A stretch of 64,000 nt of DNA, taken from NCBI GenBank assembly GCA_045046885.1, contig JASFYX010000046.1, positions 9,874-73,873 on the forward strand, in the 5' to 3' direction. Below, one piece after another: positions 24,456 through 32,458 of this stretch. Under the pieces are notes generated by a model that searched no databases, was not told the DNA's origin, and saw only the letters and a program-made list of their open reading frames with translations. Source of the DNA: CG1-02-35-72 sp045046885. Its GTDB lineage: Bacteria > Bacteroidota > Bacteroidia > Flavobacteriales > Flavobacteriaceae. Positions within the stretch are counted from its first letter, which is position 1. Each line of letters begins with the position of its first letter. Position numbers and translations under genes: made by a program.

Positions 24456-26894
24456 TTACTTCACCACCTGTTTTGTCAAAGCAATATCAATTACTTCTGA
24501 CATTTGTTTTACAAAATGAAATTTTAATCCTTTTAGGTATTTTGGGTTGATATCGTCAATATCTTTTTTGTTTTCTACAGATAAAACCAATTCTTTAATA
24601 TTGGCGCGTTTGGCCGCTAAAATCTTTTCTTTAATACCGCCAACGGGTAAGACTTTGCCACGTAGTGTGATTTCGCCAGTCATGGCTAATTTAGATTTTA
24701 CTTTGCGTTTTGTATAAGCCGATATCAAACTGGTTAACATCGTTATACCAGCACTAGGACCGTCCTTTGGTGTAGCGCCTTCTGGCACGTGAATATGCAC
24801 GTTTTTTGTTTCTAAAGTTTCTGTGCTAATGCCAAATTCATCCGCGTGAGCTTTGATATATTCAAGCGCAATAGTAGCCGATTCTTTCATAACCTTACCT
24901 AAGTTTCCCGTTATACTTAGAGCACCTTTGCCTTTAGATATAATTGATTCTATAAAAAGAATATCGCCACCAACACTTGTCCACGCCAAGCCTGTTACCA
25001 CACCGGGCACCTGATTATTTTCGTATTTATCACGTTCCATATGAGAAACACCTAATATTTTTTCGATAGTTTCAGTAGATATATTGGCGTCATATGCTAT
25101 TTCCATAGCGATGTTTTTAGCTGCAAAACGAATCACTTTAGCAATCATTTTTTCAAGGCCACGCACACCGGATTCACGTGTATAAGCTTCAATAATTTTT
25201 TCGAGTTGTTTTTTACCAAACTGAATGTCCTTTTTTGTCAAGCCATGGGCTTTTAATTGCTTAGGGACAAGGTGTTTTTTAGCTATCTGAACTTTTTCTT
25301 CTAGTGTATAACCCGATACGTTTATCAATTCCATACGGTCTCTTAAAGCCCACGGAATAGTCGCTAAATTATTAGCTGTGGCAATAAAAAGGACGTGAGA
25401 CAAATCATATCCCATTTCTAAGAAATTGTCGTAGAATTCGGTGTTTTGTTCAGGATCTAAAACTTCTAACATCGCCGAAGAAGGGTCGCCATTATGGCTA
25501 GATACCAATTTATCTATTTCATCGAGTACAAAAACAGGGTTTGAAGCGCCTGCTTTTTTAATATTTTGAACAATACGTCCGGGCATAGCACCGATATAAG
25601 TTTTACGATGCCCCCGAATTTCGGCTTCATCGCGCAAGCCACCCAATGACATACGGACATATTTTCGTCCGATTGATTCTGCAATAGATTTTCCCAATGA
25701 GGTTTTTCCCACGCCGGGAGGGCCGTATAAACAAAGAATGGGCGATTTCATATCGCCTTTTAATTTGAGGACAGCTAAATATTCTATGATGCGTTCTTTT
25801 ACTTTTTCAAGACCAAAATGATCGCGATTCAAAATACGTTGCGCCCGTTTAAGGTCAAATTTATCTTTGGTGTATTCTTGCCAAGGTAATTCTAACAGTA
25901 AATCTAAATAATTACGTTGAATACCATAATCGGCTACCTGCGGGTTCATACGTTGTAATCTGCCGAGTTCTTTATCAAATGTTTCAGCAACTTCTTTCGG
26001 CCATTTTTTCTTTTTAGATTTGGCACGCATGTCTTCTATTTCTTCGTCGTAAGACACACCGCCCAATTCTTCTTGAATGGTTTTTAATTGCTGATGCAGG
26101 TAATACTCGCGCTGTTGCTGATCCATATCCTCTCTTACTTTTGAGTGGATGTTGTTACGGATTTCGAGTTTTTGTAACTCTTTGTCCATTTTTTTAAGCA
26201 TCAAAAGAGCGCGTTCTTTGAGGTCACTAATTTTTAAAAGCTCTTGTTTTTCTGCCACGCCCAAGTTCATATTTGACGATATGAAATTAATTAAAAAATT
26301 ATTACTTTGAATATTTTTAATAGCAAACGACGCTTCAGAAGGGAGATTAGGATTTTCTTTTATAATACGCAAAGCCAAATCTTTAATAGAATCGACTATG
26401 GCATTAAATTCAGAATCATTTAGAGCGGGCTTTATTTCTTTAAACTCATTTACTTTGGCTTTTATGTAGGGGTCTTCTTGTAAGAATTCGCCTAATTCAA
26501 AGCGTTTTTTACCTTGAATAACAACCATAGTGTTGCCGTCGGGCATTTTAAGCACTTTTAAAATCCGGGCAACGGTACCAATTTTATATAAATCGTTTAT
26601 GTTTGGATTTTCTATATTTTCATTTTTCTGAGCTACAACCCCAATTGTTTTATTGCCTTTATTAGCCGCTTTAATAAGGGCGATAGATTTATCGCGACCG
26701 GCAGTTATGGGCACAACAACACCTGGAAATAAAACCGTATTGCGTATGGGTAAAATGGGTAATACTTCAGGGACGTCTTCTTTATTAATTTCTTCTTCAT
26801 CTTCGGGCGTCATTAAGGGTATTAATTCGGCATCTTCATCTAAAGCTTGTTGCAGTGACAAACTGTCAATATTTAAAAATTTTGGGTTACTCAT
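24456..26894 (-). CDS. lon: ATP-dependent protease Lon
   Basis: 812 residues. The N-terminal substrate-binding domain has VLPILPIRNTVLFPGVVVP, followed by a long helical region, the AAA+ module with Walker A LYGPPGVGKTSLGKS and Walker B PVFVLDEIDKL, and the protease domain with Ser in KDGPSAGITM and the dyad Lys in RGKVLPVGGIKEK. It degrades damaged and regulatory proteins in the cytoplasm as a hexamer. A consensus -7 element lies upstream. The left side of the gene borders the accessory repeat region, so the inserted DNA lies between dnaJ and lon. Confidence 0.97.
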   Translation of the reverse strand: MSNPKFLNIDSLSLQQALDEDAELIPLMTPEDEEEINKEDVPEVLPILPIRNTVLFPGVVVPITAGRDKSIALIKAANKGNKTIGVVAQKNENIENPNINDLYKIGTVARILKVLKMPDGNTMVVIQGKKRFELGEFLQEDPYIKAKVNEFKEIKPALNDSEFNAIVDSIKDLALRIIKENPNLPSEASFAIKNIQSNNFLINFISSNMNLGVAEKQELLKISDLKERALLMLKKMDKELQKLEIRNNIHSKVREDMDQQQREYYLHQQLKTIQEELGGVSYDEEIEDMRAKSKKKKWPKEVAETFDKELGRLQRMNPQVADYGIQRNYLDLLLELPWQEYTKDKFDLKRAQRILNRDHFGLEKVKERIIEYLAVLKLKGDMKSPILCLYGPPGVGKTSLGKSIAESIGRKYVRMSLGGLRDEAEIRGHRKTYIGAMPGRIVQNIKKAGASNPVFVLDEIDKLVSSHNGDPSSAMLEVLDPEQNTEFYDNFLEMGYDLSHVLFIATANNLATIPWALRDRMELINVSGYTLEEKVQIAKKHLVPKQLKAHGLTKKDIQFGKKQLEKIIEAYTRESGVRGLEKMIAKVIRFAAKNIAMEIAYDANISTETIEKILGVSHMERDKYENNQVPGVVTGLAWTSVGGDILFIESIISKGKGALSITGNLGKVMKESATIALEYIKAHADEFGISTETLETKNVHIHVPEGATPKDGPSAGITMLTSLISAYTKRKVKSKLAMTGEITLRGKVLPVGGIKEKILAAKRANIKELVLSVENKKDIDDINPKYLKGLKFHFVKQMSEVIDIALTKQVVK

Positions 26895-26923
26895 AGTTTC
26901 TTTACGTCATTTTGACATTAATA

Positions 26924-26931
26924 CAAATATA
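26924..26931 (-). promoter_or_regulatory. Promoter -7 element of lon
   Basis: TATATTTG on the minus strand, 29 bp before the lon start. It matches the Bacteroidetes -7 consensus; no TTG is found at the ideal -33 distance. Confidence 0.5.
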
Positions 26932-27119
26932 ATATTTATATTAGATGTATTGATATATTTTATAACACATATACTATTAGCTAGTTACACATTTTAAAGG
27001 TATGTATTACAAAGCCTGTATTTCAATTCTTATGCCATACTTTGTCAAAAGATTTGAATTTTATCAGCAAAAGTGTAACAATTTAATATTAGAAGTGTCT
27101 TTTATTTAGAAACGATTTT

Positions 27120-27698
27120 TTGCAAAGTAAAAATTTAAATATTGATCAATTAATAGAACGCTGTAAAAAGGCCGACAAAAGTGCTCAATTTGAACTCTAT
27201 AAGCGCTATTATAAAGCAATGTATAATACAGCTTATAGAATTCTGAACAACAGCTTTGAAGCTGAAGATATAATGCAAGAATCGTTTCTTATTGCTTATA
27301 CAAAATTGGGCACTTTTAAAGCCGAGAACAAAGAAGGGAAAAATGACGCTACGTTTGGAGCTTGGTTGAAAAGGATAGTGATAAATAAGAGTTTGACACA
27401 AGTCAGAAAATTGAACAAATACAATTTCACTCCACTTGAACGTATAGAAAAAGAACGCGTTCAAGAAAATGAAATAAATAACTACAGTGCCTTAAAAACA
27501 CAGACCGTTATAAATGAAATTAACAATTTAAAAGACAGTTACAGTTTGGTTTTAAACCTTCATTTTATAGAAGGATTTGACTACAGAGAAATGGCTGATA
27601 TTATGGATATAAGTTATGAAAATGTACGGGTATTAATGTCACGTGCCAAACATAAATTAAAACAAAAAATAAATGCTGATTATGAACACATCTCTTGA
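27120..27698 (+). CDS. ECF-type RNA polymerase sigma factor
   Basis: 192 residues, probably from a TTG start at 27120 (QSKNLNIDQLIERCKK follows the first residue); no nearer ATG would keep region 2 intact. Region 2 is NTAYRILNNSFEAEDIMQES and region 4 is NLHFIEGFDYREMADIMDIS followed by YENVRVLMSRAKHKLKQ, so it is a group 4 sigma factor. Its stop overlaps the next gene, a membrane protein in the place of an anti-sigma factor. Two secreted proteins of the DUF4097/DUF2807 kind follow. The operon therefore probably answers a cell-envelope signal (inference). Confidence 0.9.
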   Translation: MQSKNLNIDQLIERCKKADKSAQFELYKRYYKAMYNTAYRILNNSFEAEDIMQESFLIAYTKLGTFKAENKEGKNDATFGAWLKRIVINKSLTQVRKLNKYNFTPLERIEKERVQENEINNYSALKTQTVINEINNLKDSYSLVLNLHFIEGFDYREMADIMDISYENVRVLMSRAKHKLKQKINADYEHIS

Positions 27699-28215
27699 AA
27701 ATAGATTAAAAGAATTAGAAGGACAATTTGATACAAAAGAGCCTAATGTAGGTCATTTTGATAGGTTTGAGGAACGTCTCAAACCGGAAAAGAAAAAAAC
27801 TTTTAACCTTTGGAAACCCTTGGCAATAGCGGCAAGTCTTTTATTGCTTGTGAGTTTTGCGTGGCCTTTTTTAAATTCAAATAACAGTTTAGATTTAAAA
27901 GATGTTTCTCCTAAAATGGAAGACACGCAGTCTTATTTTGTCTCGGTCATTGATCAAGAATTAAAAAAAATAGAAGGTCTTGAAAACGCTACAAATAAAA
28001 AAATTATCACAGATGCATTATCACAGATTAAAACTTTAGAAAACGATTATAAAAAGTTAACTGTACAGCTCAAAGAAAGCAATGAAGACAAACGTGTCAT
28101 CTTTGCTATGATTGATAATTATCAAAAACGCATTGAAATATTAAAATCGGTTTTAAATCAAATAAACACAATAAAACAATCTAAATATAACACCCATGAA
28201 AACAAACTTATTTAA
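27682..28215 (+). CDS. Membrane-anchored putative anti-sigma factor
   Basis: 177 residues from the ATG at 27682 (MNTSLENRLKELEGQFD); an ATG three codons upstream is also possible. It overlaps the sigma gene by 17 bp. The cytoplasmic part is about 50 residues, followed by one membrane helix (PLAIAASLLLLVSFAWPFL) and a periplasmic coiled-coil of about 100 residues. No zinc-binding anti-sigma motif is present. Size, topology and gene order make it the likely regulator that holds the sigma factor, though this is not shown by homology I can name. Confidence 0.65.
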   Translation: MNTSLENRLKELEGQFDTKEPNVGHFDRFEERLKPEKKKTFNLWKPLAIAASLLLLVSFAWPFLNSNNSLDLKDVSPKMEDTQSYFVSVIDQELKKIEGLENATNKKIITDALSQIKTLENDYKKLTVQLKESNEDKRVIFAMIDNYQKRIEILKSVLNQINTIKQSKYNTHENKLI

Positions 28216-29284
28216 AGTCCTCTTTTTAGTAGCGCTTTTGCCATTTTTTGGATTTTCTACAGATAATCCTAAAGGAAAATATGAGAAATCTACCACGATA
28301 GAAAAAGAATTTAAAGTAAACGCCGATGCTTTACTTAAAATTAAAAATAGGTACGGCAATGTAGATATTGCCTCTTGGGATAAAAACGAAATAGCCATAA
28401 CCATAGTTATTACGGTTAACGGTTCTAGCGAAGATGCTGTAGAAAGAAAACTAAAAGACATTTATGTTGAATTTGACTCATCGGCAAGCGGAGTATATGC
28501 CAAAACAATTATAGGAAGATCGTCTAGAAATTGGTCTTGGTGGGGACGTAACAAGCGTTTGAACTATAAAATAAACTATACAGTTAAAATGCCTATCACC
28601 AATAATTTAGATTTGACAAATGATTACGGTTCAATAAGTCTTGACAAGTTGAAAGGAAAAGCACTTATTAATTGCGATTATGGCCGATTTGATATAGGAG
28701 AGTTGCAAAATAAAAATAACGAAATAAATGCCGATTATGTACCTTCTTCCTCAATCGATTTTATAAATGGCGGTACTATAAATACAGATTATTCTAAAAT
28801 AAGTATTGATAAGGCCAATAAAATAGACTTAAAAGCAGACTATACAACAGTGCAATTTGGCTCTGTTAGCGACCTAAATTACAATTGTGATTATGGCAGT
28901 TTAAAAGCAGACAACGTTGGTTCGATTGTTGGAAACGGCAATTATATAAGTATAAAAGTTGGTACTTTAGCTAAATTATTAGATATAAATGCCGATTATG
29001 GTTCTTTAAAAGTAGATAAGATATTAAGAGGATTTAACGCCATAAAAGTAAAAACAGATTATACTTCGGGTATGCGCTTTGGATTTGAAAAGGGGAGTGC
29101 TTTCGATTTTATCATAGATATGGAGTATGCCCGTTTTAAATATGACAACATGGCTTTAGATTTCCACAAAAAAATAATCAAATCGACTTCAAAATATTAT
29201 GAAGGATTTTTCGGAAAACAAAATAGCGGGAGTACAGTAAATATTAACGTAGAATACGGTAGCGTATCATTTTATAATAACTAA
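28196..29284 (+). CDS. Secreted DUF4097-like beta-repeat protein
   Basis: 362 residues with signal peptide MKTNLFKVLFLVALLPFFGFS; the gene overlaps the previous one by 20 bp. After the signal peptide the protein consists of repeated short strands with a recurring NADY or NCDYG element (INCDYGRF, INADYV, INTDYSKI, LKADYTT, YNCDYGSL, INADYGSL), roughly one per 20 residues, the pattern of a right-handed beta-solenoid seen in DUF4097 proteins. It is likely to be a periplasmic or surface protein whose expression depends on the sigma factor of the operon. The molecular role is unknown. Confidence 0.7.
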   Translation: MKTNLFKVLFLVALLPFFGFSTDNPKGKYEKSTTIEKEFKVNADALLKIKNRYGNVDIASWDKNEIAITIVITVNGSSEDAVERKLKDIYVEFDSSASGVYAKTIIGRSSRNWSWWGRNKRLNYKINYTVKMPITNNLDLTNDYGSISLDKLKGKALINCDYGRFDIGELQNKNNEINADYVPSSSIDFINGGTINTDYSKISIDKANKIDLKADYTTVQFGSVSDLNYNCDYGSLKADNVGSIVGNGNYISIKVGTLAKLLDINADYGSLKVDKILRGFNAIKVKTDYTSGMRFGFEKGSAFDFIIDMEYARFKYDNMALDFHKKIIKSTSKYYEGFFGKQNSGSTVNINVEYGSVSFYNN

Positions 29285-29296
29285 AAACTTAACAAG

Positions 29297-30025
29297 ATGA
29301 AAAAATTAATAGCATTAGTAGTATTTGTTAGTTTATCACTAACAACAGTTCAAGCCCAGTGGTTTAACAAACGCATAAGAGGTAACAATAATATGAAAGA
29401 AGTAACCCGTAACGTAGGTAATTTTGACGGCGTGAGTGTTGGTGGTTCATTCGACGTTAAATTGGTAGCCGGTAAAGAAGGCAAGGTTACCATACATGCC
29501 GAAGAGAATTTAATTCCTTATTTAATTACTGAAGTTAGAGACAATACTTTAAAAATAAAATGGAAAAAAGGGATAAGTGTCAATTCACACAAACGTATTT
29601 TAGTGGCAGTCCCATTTAAAGAAATTTCTAAGGTAGCTTTAGCTGGTTCAGGCGATGTTTTCACAGAGAATAGTGTTATTAATACCGACAAGCTAAAAGT
29701 ATCTTTAGCAGGCTCTGGTAACATAAAATTAGCTGTTAAAGCTATGGGTGTAAAGACTAGCATAGCAGGTTCCGGCGATATTTACTTAAATGGCACAACA
29801 GATAGTTTTAAGGCCTCTATTGCGGGTTCAGGCGACATTCATGCTTTCGAATTAAAAGCTAAAACATCAAATTTAAGTATCGCCGGATCAGGAGGTATTA
29901 GAACAAGTACTTCAGATATGCTTAAAGTCAGTATTGCAGGTTCTGGTGATGTTTATTACAAAGGCAATCCTAAAGAAGATGCACGTATAGCTGGATCGGG
30001 AAGTTTGCGTTCTAAAAACGATTAA
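29297..30025 (+). CDS. Secreted GIN-domain protein (DUF2807)
   Basis: 242 residues, signal peptide MKKLIALVVFVSLSLTTVQA. The mature part starts with RNVGNFDGVSVGGSFDVKL, the usual opening of DUF2807, and then repeats the AGSGD turn seven or eight times (VALAGSGDVF, VSLAGSGNI, TSIAGSGDIY, ASIAGSGDI, LSIAGSGGI, VSIAGSGDVY, ARIAGSGSL). Such proteins form a GIN-type beta-helix in the periplasm or outer surface of Bacteroidetes; the function is not established. It is the last gene of the sigma operon, 12 bp after the previous one, with a terminator downstream. Confidence 0.85.
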   Translation: MKKLIALVVFVSLSLTTVQAQWFNKRIRGNNNMKEVTRNVGNFDGVSVGGSFDVKLVAGKEGKVTIHAEENLIPYLITEVRDNTLKIKWKKGISVNSHKRILVAVPFKEISKVALAGSGDVFTENSVINTDKLKVSLAGSGNIKLAVKAMGVKTSIAGSGDIYLNGTTDSFKASIAGSGDIHAFELKAKTSNLSIAGSGGIRTSTSDMLKVSIAGSGDVYYKGNPKEDARIAGSGSLRSKND

Positions 30026-30047
30026 ATTTTAAAGCTAAATCAATTTA

Positions 30048-30076
30048 AAAGCCATGACTTGTCGTGGCTTTTTTTG
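30048..30076 (+). terminator. Terminator of the ECF sigma operon
   Basis: Arms AGCCATGAC and GTCGTGGCT around a 2-nt loop are followed by seven T residues. It lies 23 bp after the GIN-domain stop codon. Confidence 0.8.
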
Positions 30077-30167
30077 TGCTTTATTATCAAATTGTTAAAT
30101 AAATATTAAAACCTAAAAGTCTTGTTACAAATAGGGTTTTCAGTAGTCTTATAGGTATAAAATAATA

Positions 30168-30602
30168 ATGAAAAAAATGAAAAAAACAATTCTAATTTTA
30201 GCCGTAGTTTTAAGTTTTACCTACGCCCATAGCGCTAACCAAAAGCCCTATACAAAAACTAATCATGTTGATTCTCTATACGTAGTTGAAGAAGAGGCTG
30301 ATGAAGCTTTTGATTTTAATCATAAAGCCTATTTACCTAAAGATTTTCAAGCCTATGATTTGACCGATAATGAAGCCGACGTTACTTTATGGGTTGATGA
30401 AAATAATGATGACGAAGCCTTTGATTTTGACTATACGGCTTATTTGCCAGTAGGATTTAATCCTAGTAAAAAATTAAATCATTTGTTTTTAGATACAGTG
30501 AAATTGATAAATGAAGAAGAGGATGAACCATTCTATTTTAATACATCTTTATATGTTAGAAATTTTCAAGAAAAAGTTTTAGTAACACTTCAAAATAAAT
30601 AG
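30168..30602 (+). CDS. Secreted protein with three acidic AFDF/YLP repeats
   Basis: 144 residues, signal peptide MKKMKKTILILAVVLSFTYAHS. Three repeats about 40-45 residues apart are visible: EEADEAFDFNHKAYLPKDF, NDDEAFDFDYTAYLPVGF and EEDEPFYFNTSLYVRNF. Each has an acidic run, an aromatic pair and a Y-L-P-x-x-F-like end. I do not know a function; relatives with DEAFDF-YLP repeats exist in Flavobacteria as hypothetical proteins (from memory). The acidic clusters could bind cations or a partner protein in the periplasm (speculation). It has its own terminator. Confidence 0.6.
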   Translation: MKKMKKTILILAVVLSFTYAHSANQKPYTKTNHVDSLYVVEEEADEAFDFNHKAYLPKDFQAYDLTDNEADVTLWVDENNDDEAFDFDYTAYLPVGFNPSKKLNHLFLDTVKLINEEEDEPFYFNTSLYVRNFQEKVLVTLQNK

Positions 30603-30643
30603 AATCGTCAGCTGTAAAGCACTATATATTTAAGTTAGTTAAC

Positions 30644-30677
30644 AAAAAAGCAGATAAGCAATTATCTGCTTTTTTTT
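30644..30677 (+). terminator. Terminator after the acidic-repeat protein gene
   Basis: Arms AGCAGATAA and TTATCTGCT around a 4-nt loop, with A-run before and eight T residues after; a strong rho-independent terminator. Confidence 0.85.
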
Positions 30678-30754
30678 GTACCTATAAAGTACAATCTTAG
30701 TATTTGTCAATAAAATCTGTCAAGCTTTTAAAACGCTAATATTTTAATTTAACA

Positions 30755-30787
30755 AATCAGGGTTTCACTTTAAGTGAAACCCTGATT
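30755..30787. terminator. 16-bp inverted repeat after the alternative glmU gene
   Basis: A perfect palindrome with two 16-nt arms around one base, 19 bp after the stop of the minus-strand gene. It ends transcription from the right and perhaps from both sides; on the minus strand it has only a weak T-run after it. Confidence 0.5.
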
Positions 30788-30805
30788 ATATTTTATATAT
30801 AGAAA

Positions 30806-31981
30806 TCAGTAATTTCGATACTTGGACGTTTCGTTATAAACGTGTTTGAGAATATCTTGTTCTTGTTGGTTAAAGTCCAATTTTTTACGTGCCATGACTT
30901 TGGTAGCTACCTCAAAAACTTTATTGAGTTTGTATTCCGTAAATCCAGCACTACCTCCCCAAGAGAAAGACGGAATAAAATTTCTTGGAAAATTACCACC
31001 GTAAATATTGGCACTTACGCCCACAACGGTACCTGTATTGAACATAGTATTGATACCGCATTTAGAATGGTCGCCCATTATAAGTCCGCAAAATTGAAGT
31101 CCCGTGTCCTTAAAATGTTCTTTTTCATAATACCACAATTTGACGTTAGCATAATTATTTTTAAGATTTGAATTGTTGGTATCGGCACCAAGATTACACC
31201 ATTCGCCTATAACAGAATTTCCTAAAAAACCATCGTGAGCTTTGTTAGAATAACCAAAAAAGATCACATTATTTACTTCGCCACCTACTTTACAATAAGG
31301 CCCTAAGGTTGTTGCACCATAAATTTTAGCACCCATTTTTAAAACTGATTCTTCGCCAAGAGAAAACGGTCCTCTAACCATACAGCCCTCCATTATTTCT
31401 GAATTTTTGTCTAGATAAATAGGGCCTTTAGAGGCGTTTAAAACGGCAATTTCTACTTTAGCACCTTCTTCTAAGAATATATTTTCTTTATTAATGCAAT
31501 GAACAGTATCTGGAATGGGTTGCGATTCTCTACCTTTAGTGAGTAACTCAAAATCTAGCTTTATAGCAGCGTTATTTAAACTAAAAATATCCCAAGGGTT
31601 TTTTAATTGCAGGAGAGGTTCTTCTAATTCAGTTATTGTATAGTTTTCAAAATCGACTTCTTCTTGTAAATCTGAAGTATAAAAAGCTATAATTTCACCT
31701 TCTTTAAAAATAGCTTCATTTTTTGATAAATTTTGTACTTTTTTAACTAATGAAAGTGTCGGATTATAAGAAGCATTTATCATAACATTCGACGCGAATT
31801 CTACCATTGGATATTTAGTAGATAAATAGTCTTCTGTTAAGGTAGAGGTGGTAGCGCCTAACATCAATTCCCACTTTTCGCGGATGGTTAAAATTCCTAT
31901 GCGAATATCAGCAACGGGTCTGGTAAAAGTAAGAGGCAATAAAGTGTTTCTTGTATTACCATCGAATAAAATGAAGTTCAT
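30806..31981 (-). CDS. GlmU-family sugar nucleotidyltransferase/acetyltransferase, Bacteroidetes form
   Basis: 391 residues. The start MNFILFDGNTRNTLLPLTFT with RPVADIRIGILTIREKWE is the N-terminal part of the alternative GlmU family of Bacteroidetes, which stands in for E. coli GlmU (456 residues). The C-terminal half is a left-handed beta-helix of hexapeptide repeats, with LGPYCKVGGEVNNVIFFG and GVSANIYGGNFPRNFIPSF. It is expected to make UDP-GlcNAc from glucosamine-1-phosphate (family knowledge), feeding MurA encoded in this window. A consensus promoter lies just upstream. Confidence 0.85.
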   Translation of the reverse strand: MNFILFDGNTRNTLLPLTFTRPVADIRIGILTIREKWELMLGATTSTLTEDYLSTKYPMVEFASNVMINASYNPTLSLVKKVQNLSKNEAIFKEGEIIAFYTSDLQEEVDFENYTITELEEPLLQLKNPWDIFSLNNAAIKLDFELLTKGRESQPIPDTVHCINKENIFLEEGAKVEIAVLNASKGPIYLDKNSEIMEGCMVRGPFSLGEESVLKMGAKIYGATTLGPYCKVGGEVNNVIFFGYSNKAHDGFLGNSVIGEWCNLGADTNNSNLKNNYANVKLWYYEKEHFKDTGLQFCGLIMGDHSKCGINTMFNTGTVVGVSANIYGGNFPRNFIPSFSWGGSAGFTEYKLNKVFEVATKVMARKKLDFNQQEQDILKHVYNETSKYRNY

Positions 31982-31996
31982 CAGTTATATTTTTAA

Positions 31997-32027
31997 CAAA
32001 TATAAGCTAACAAATTAAGCTCCTCAA
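31997..32027 (-). promoter_or_regulatory. Promoter of the alternative glmU gene
   Basis: On the minus strand TTG (32025-32027) is followed after 20 bp by TATATTTG (31997-32004), a perfect match to the Bacteroidetes TTG-N19-21-TAnnTTTG promoter, 16 bp before the start codon. Confidence 0.7.
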
Positions 32028-32037
32028 ATTTTAAAAA

Positions 32038-32400
32038 CTAATTTTTTATAAGGAGTTCAATCTCTTTGGCAGTATCGTAGCAAGCACTCACTTTTTCTAC
32101 ACCGCTACAATATGAGTTATTATTAACATTATGTCTGCAGTCGATTTTACTTAAATCAACCAATTTAAATTTTGTATCGATTAAAATACAACGTTCTAAT
32201 AAAAGAGCAAGTGACTCATTTTTATCGATAGGAAAATTATTTTTTATTAAATATGATTCTAATAATAATTTAATAGCCAATTTAGAATTATTGCAAACAG
32301 CATAAGAAACAATGGCATCTTGTGGTTTCATTAATTCTTCATTTGCACTGTCAATTTTTTTAATTGCTTTTGCTAAAATGTGTTTAGAAATATTGTCCAT
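32038..32400 (-). CDS. Small helical protein, HEPN-like
   Basis: 120 residues, no signal peptide. The helical pattern YAVCNNSKLAIKLLLESYLI followed by NESLALLLERCILIDTKFKLVDL resembles HEPN domains, which often bind nucleotides or act as RNases or partners of nucleotidyltransferases. The typical RxxxxxH catalytic motif is not clearly present, so an RNase call is not justified. Four Cys residues lie in the second half (CRHN, YCSGVEKVSACYD). The gene lies between the terminator of nifJ and the glmU promoter. The function is unknown. Confidence 0.5.
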   Translation of the reverse strand: MDNISKHILAKAIKKIDSANEELMKPQDAIVSYAVCNNSKLAIKLLLESYLIKNNFPIDKNESLALLLERCILIDTKFKLVDLSKIDCRHNVNNNSYCSGVEKVSACYDTAKEIELLIKN

Positions 32401-32413
32401 ATAGCTGTAAATT

Positions 32414-32443
32414 AAAAAATCAGGCTCATTAGAGCCTGATTTT
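32414..32443 (-). terminator. Terminator of nifJ
   Basis: On the minus strand the arms AAATCAGGCTC and GAGCCTGATTT surround a 4-nt loop and are followed by a T-run, 16 bp after the nifJ stop. Confidence 0.85.
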
Positions 32444-32458
32444 AATTTGTGATATTAT

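Noticed and set aside
30755..30787. Palindrome containing GTTTCAC and GTGAAAC half-sites, resembling a ParB-binding parS
   Set aside because: parS has the half-sites joined directly (TGTTTCACGTGAAACA), whereas here they are separated by five bases, and the location right after a stop codon fits a terminator better.
32038..32400. HEPN-type toxin of a toxin-antitoxin pair
   Set aside because: No partner antitoxin gene is adjacent and the catalytic RxxxxxH motif is not clear.
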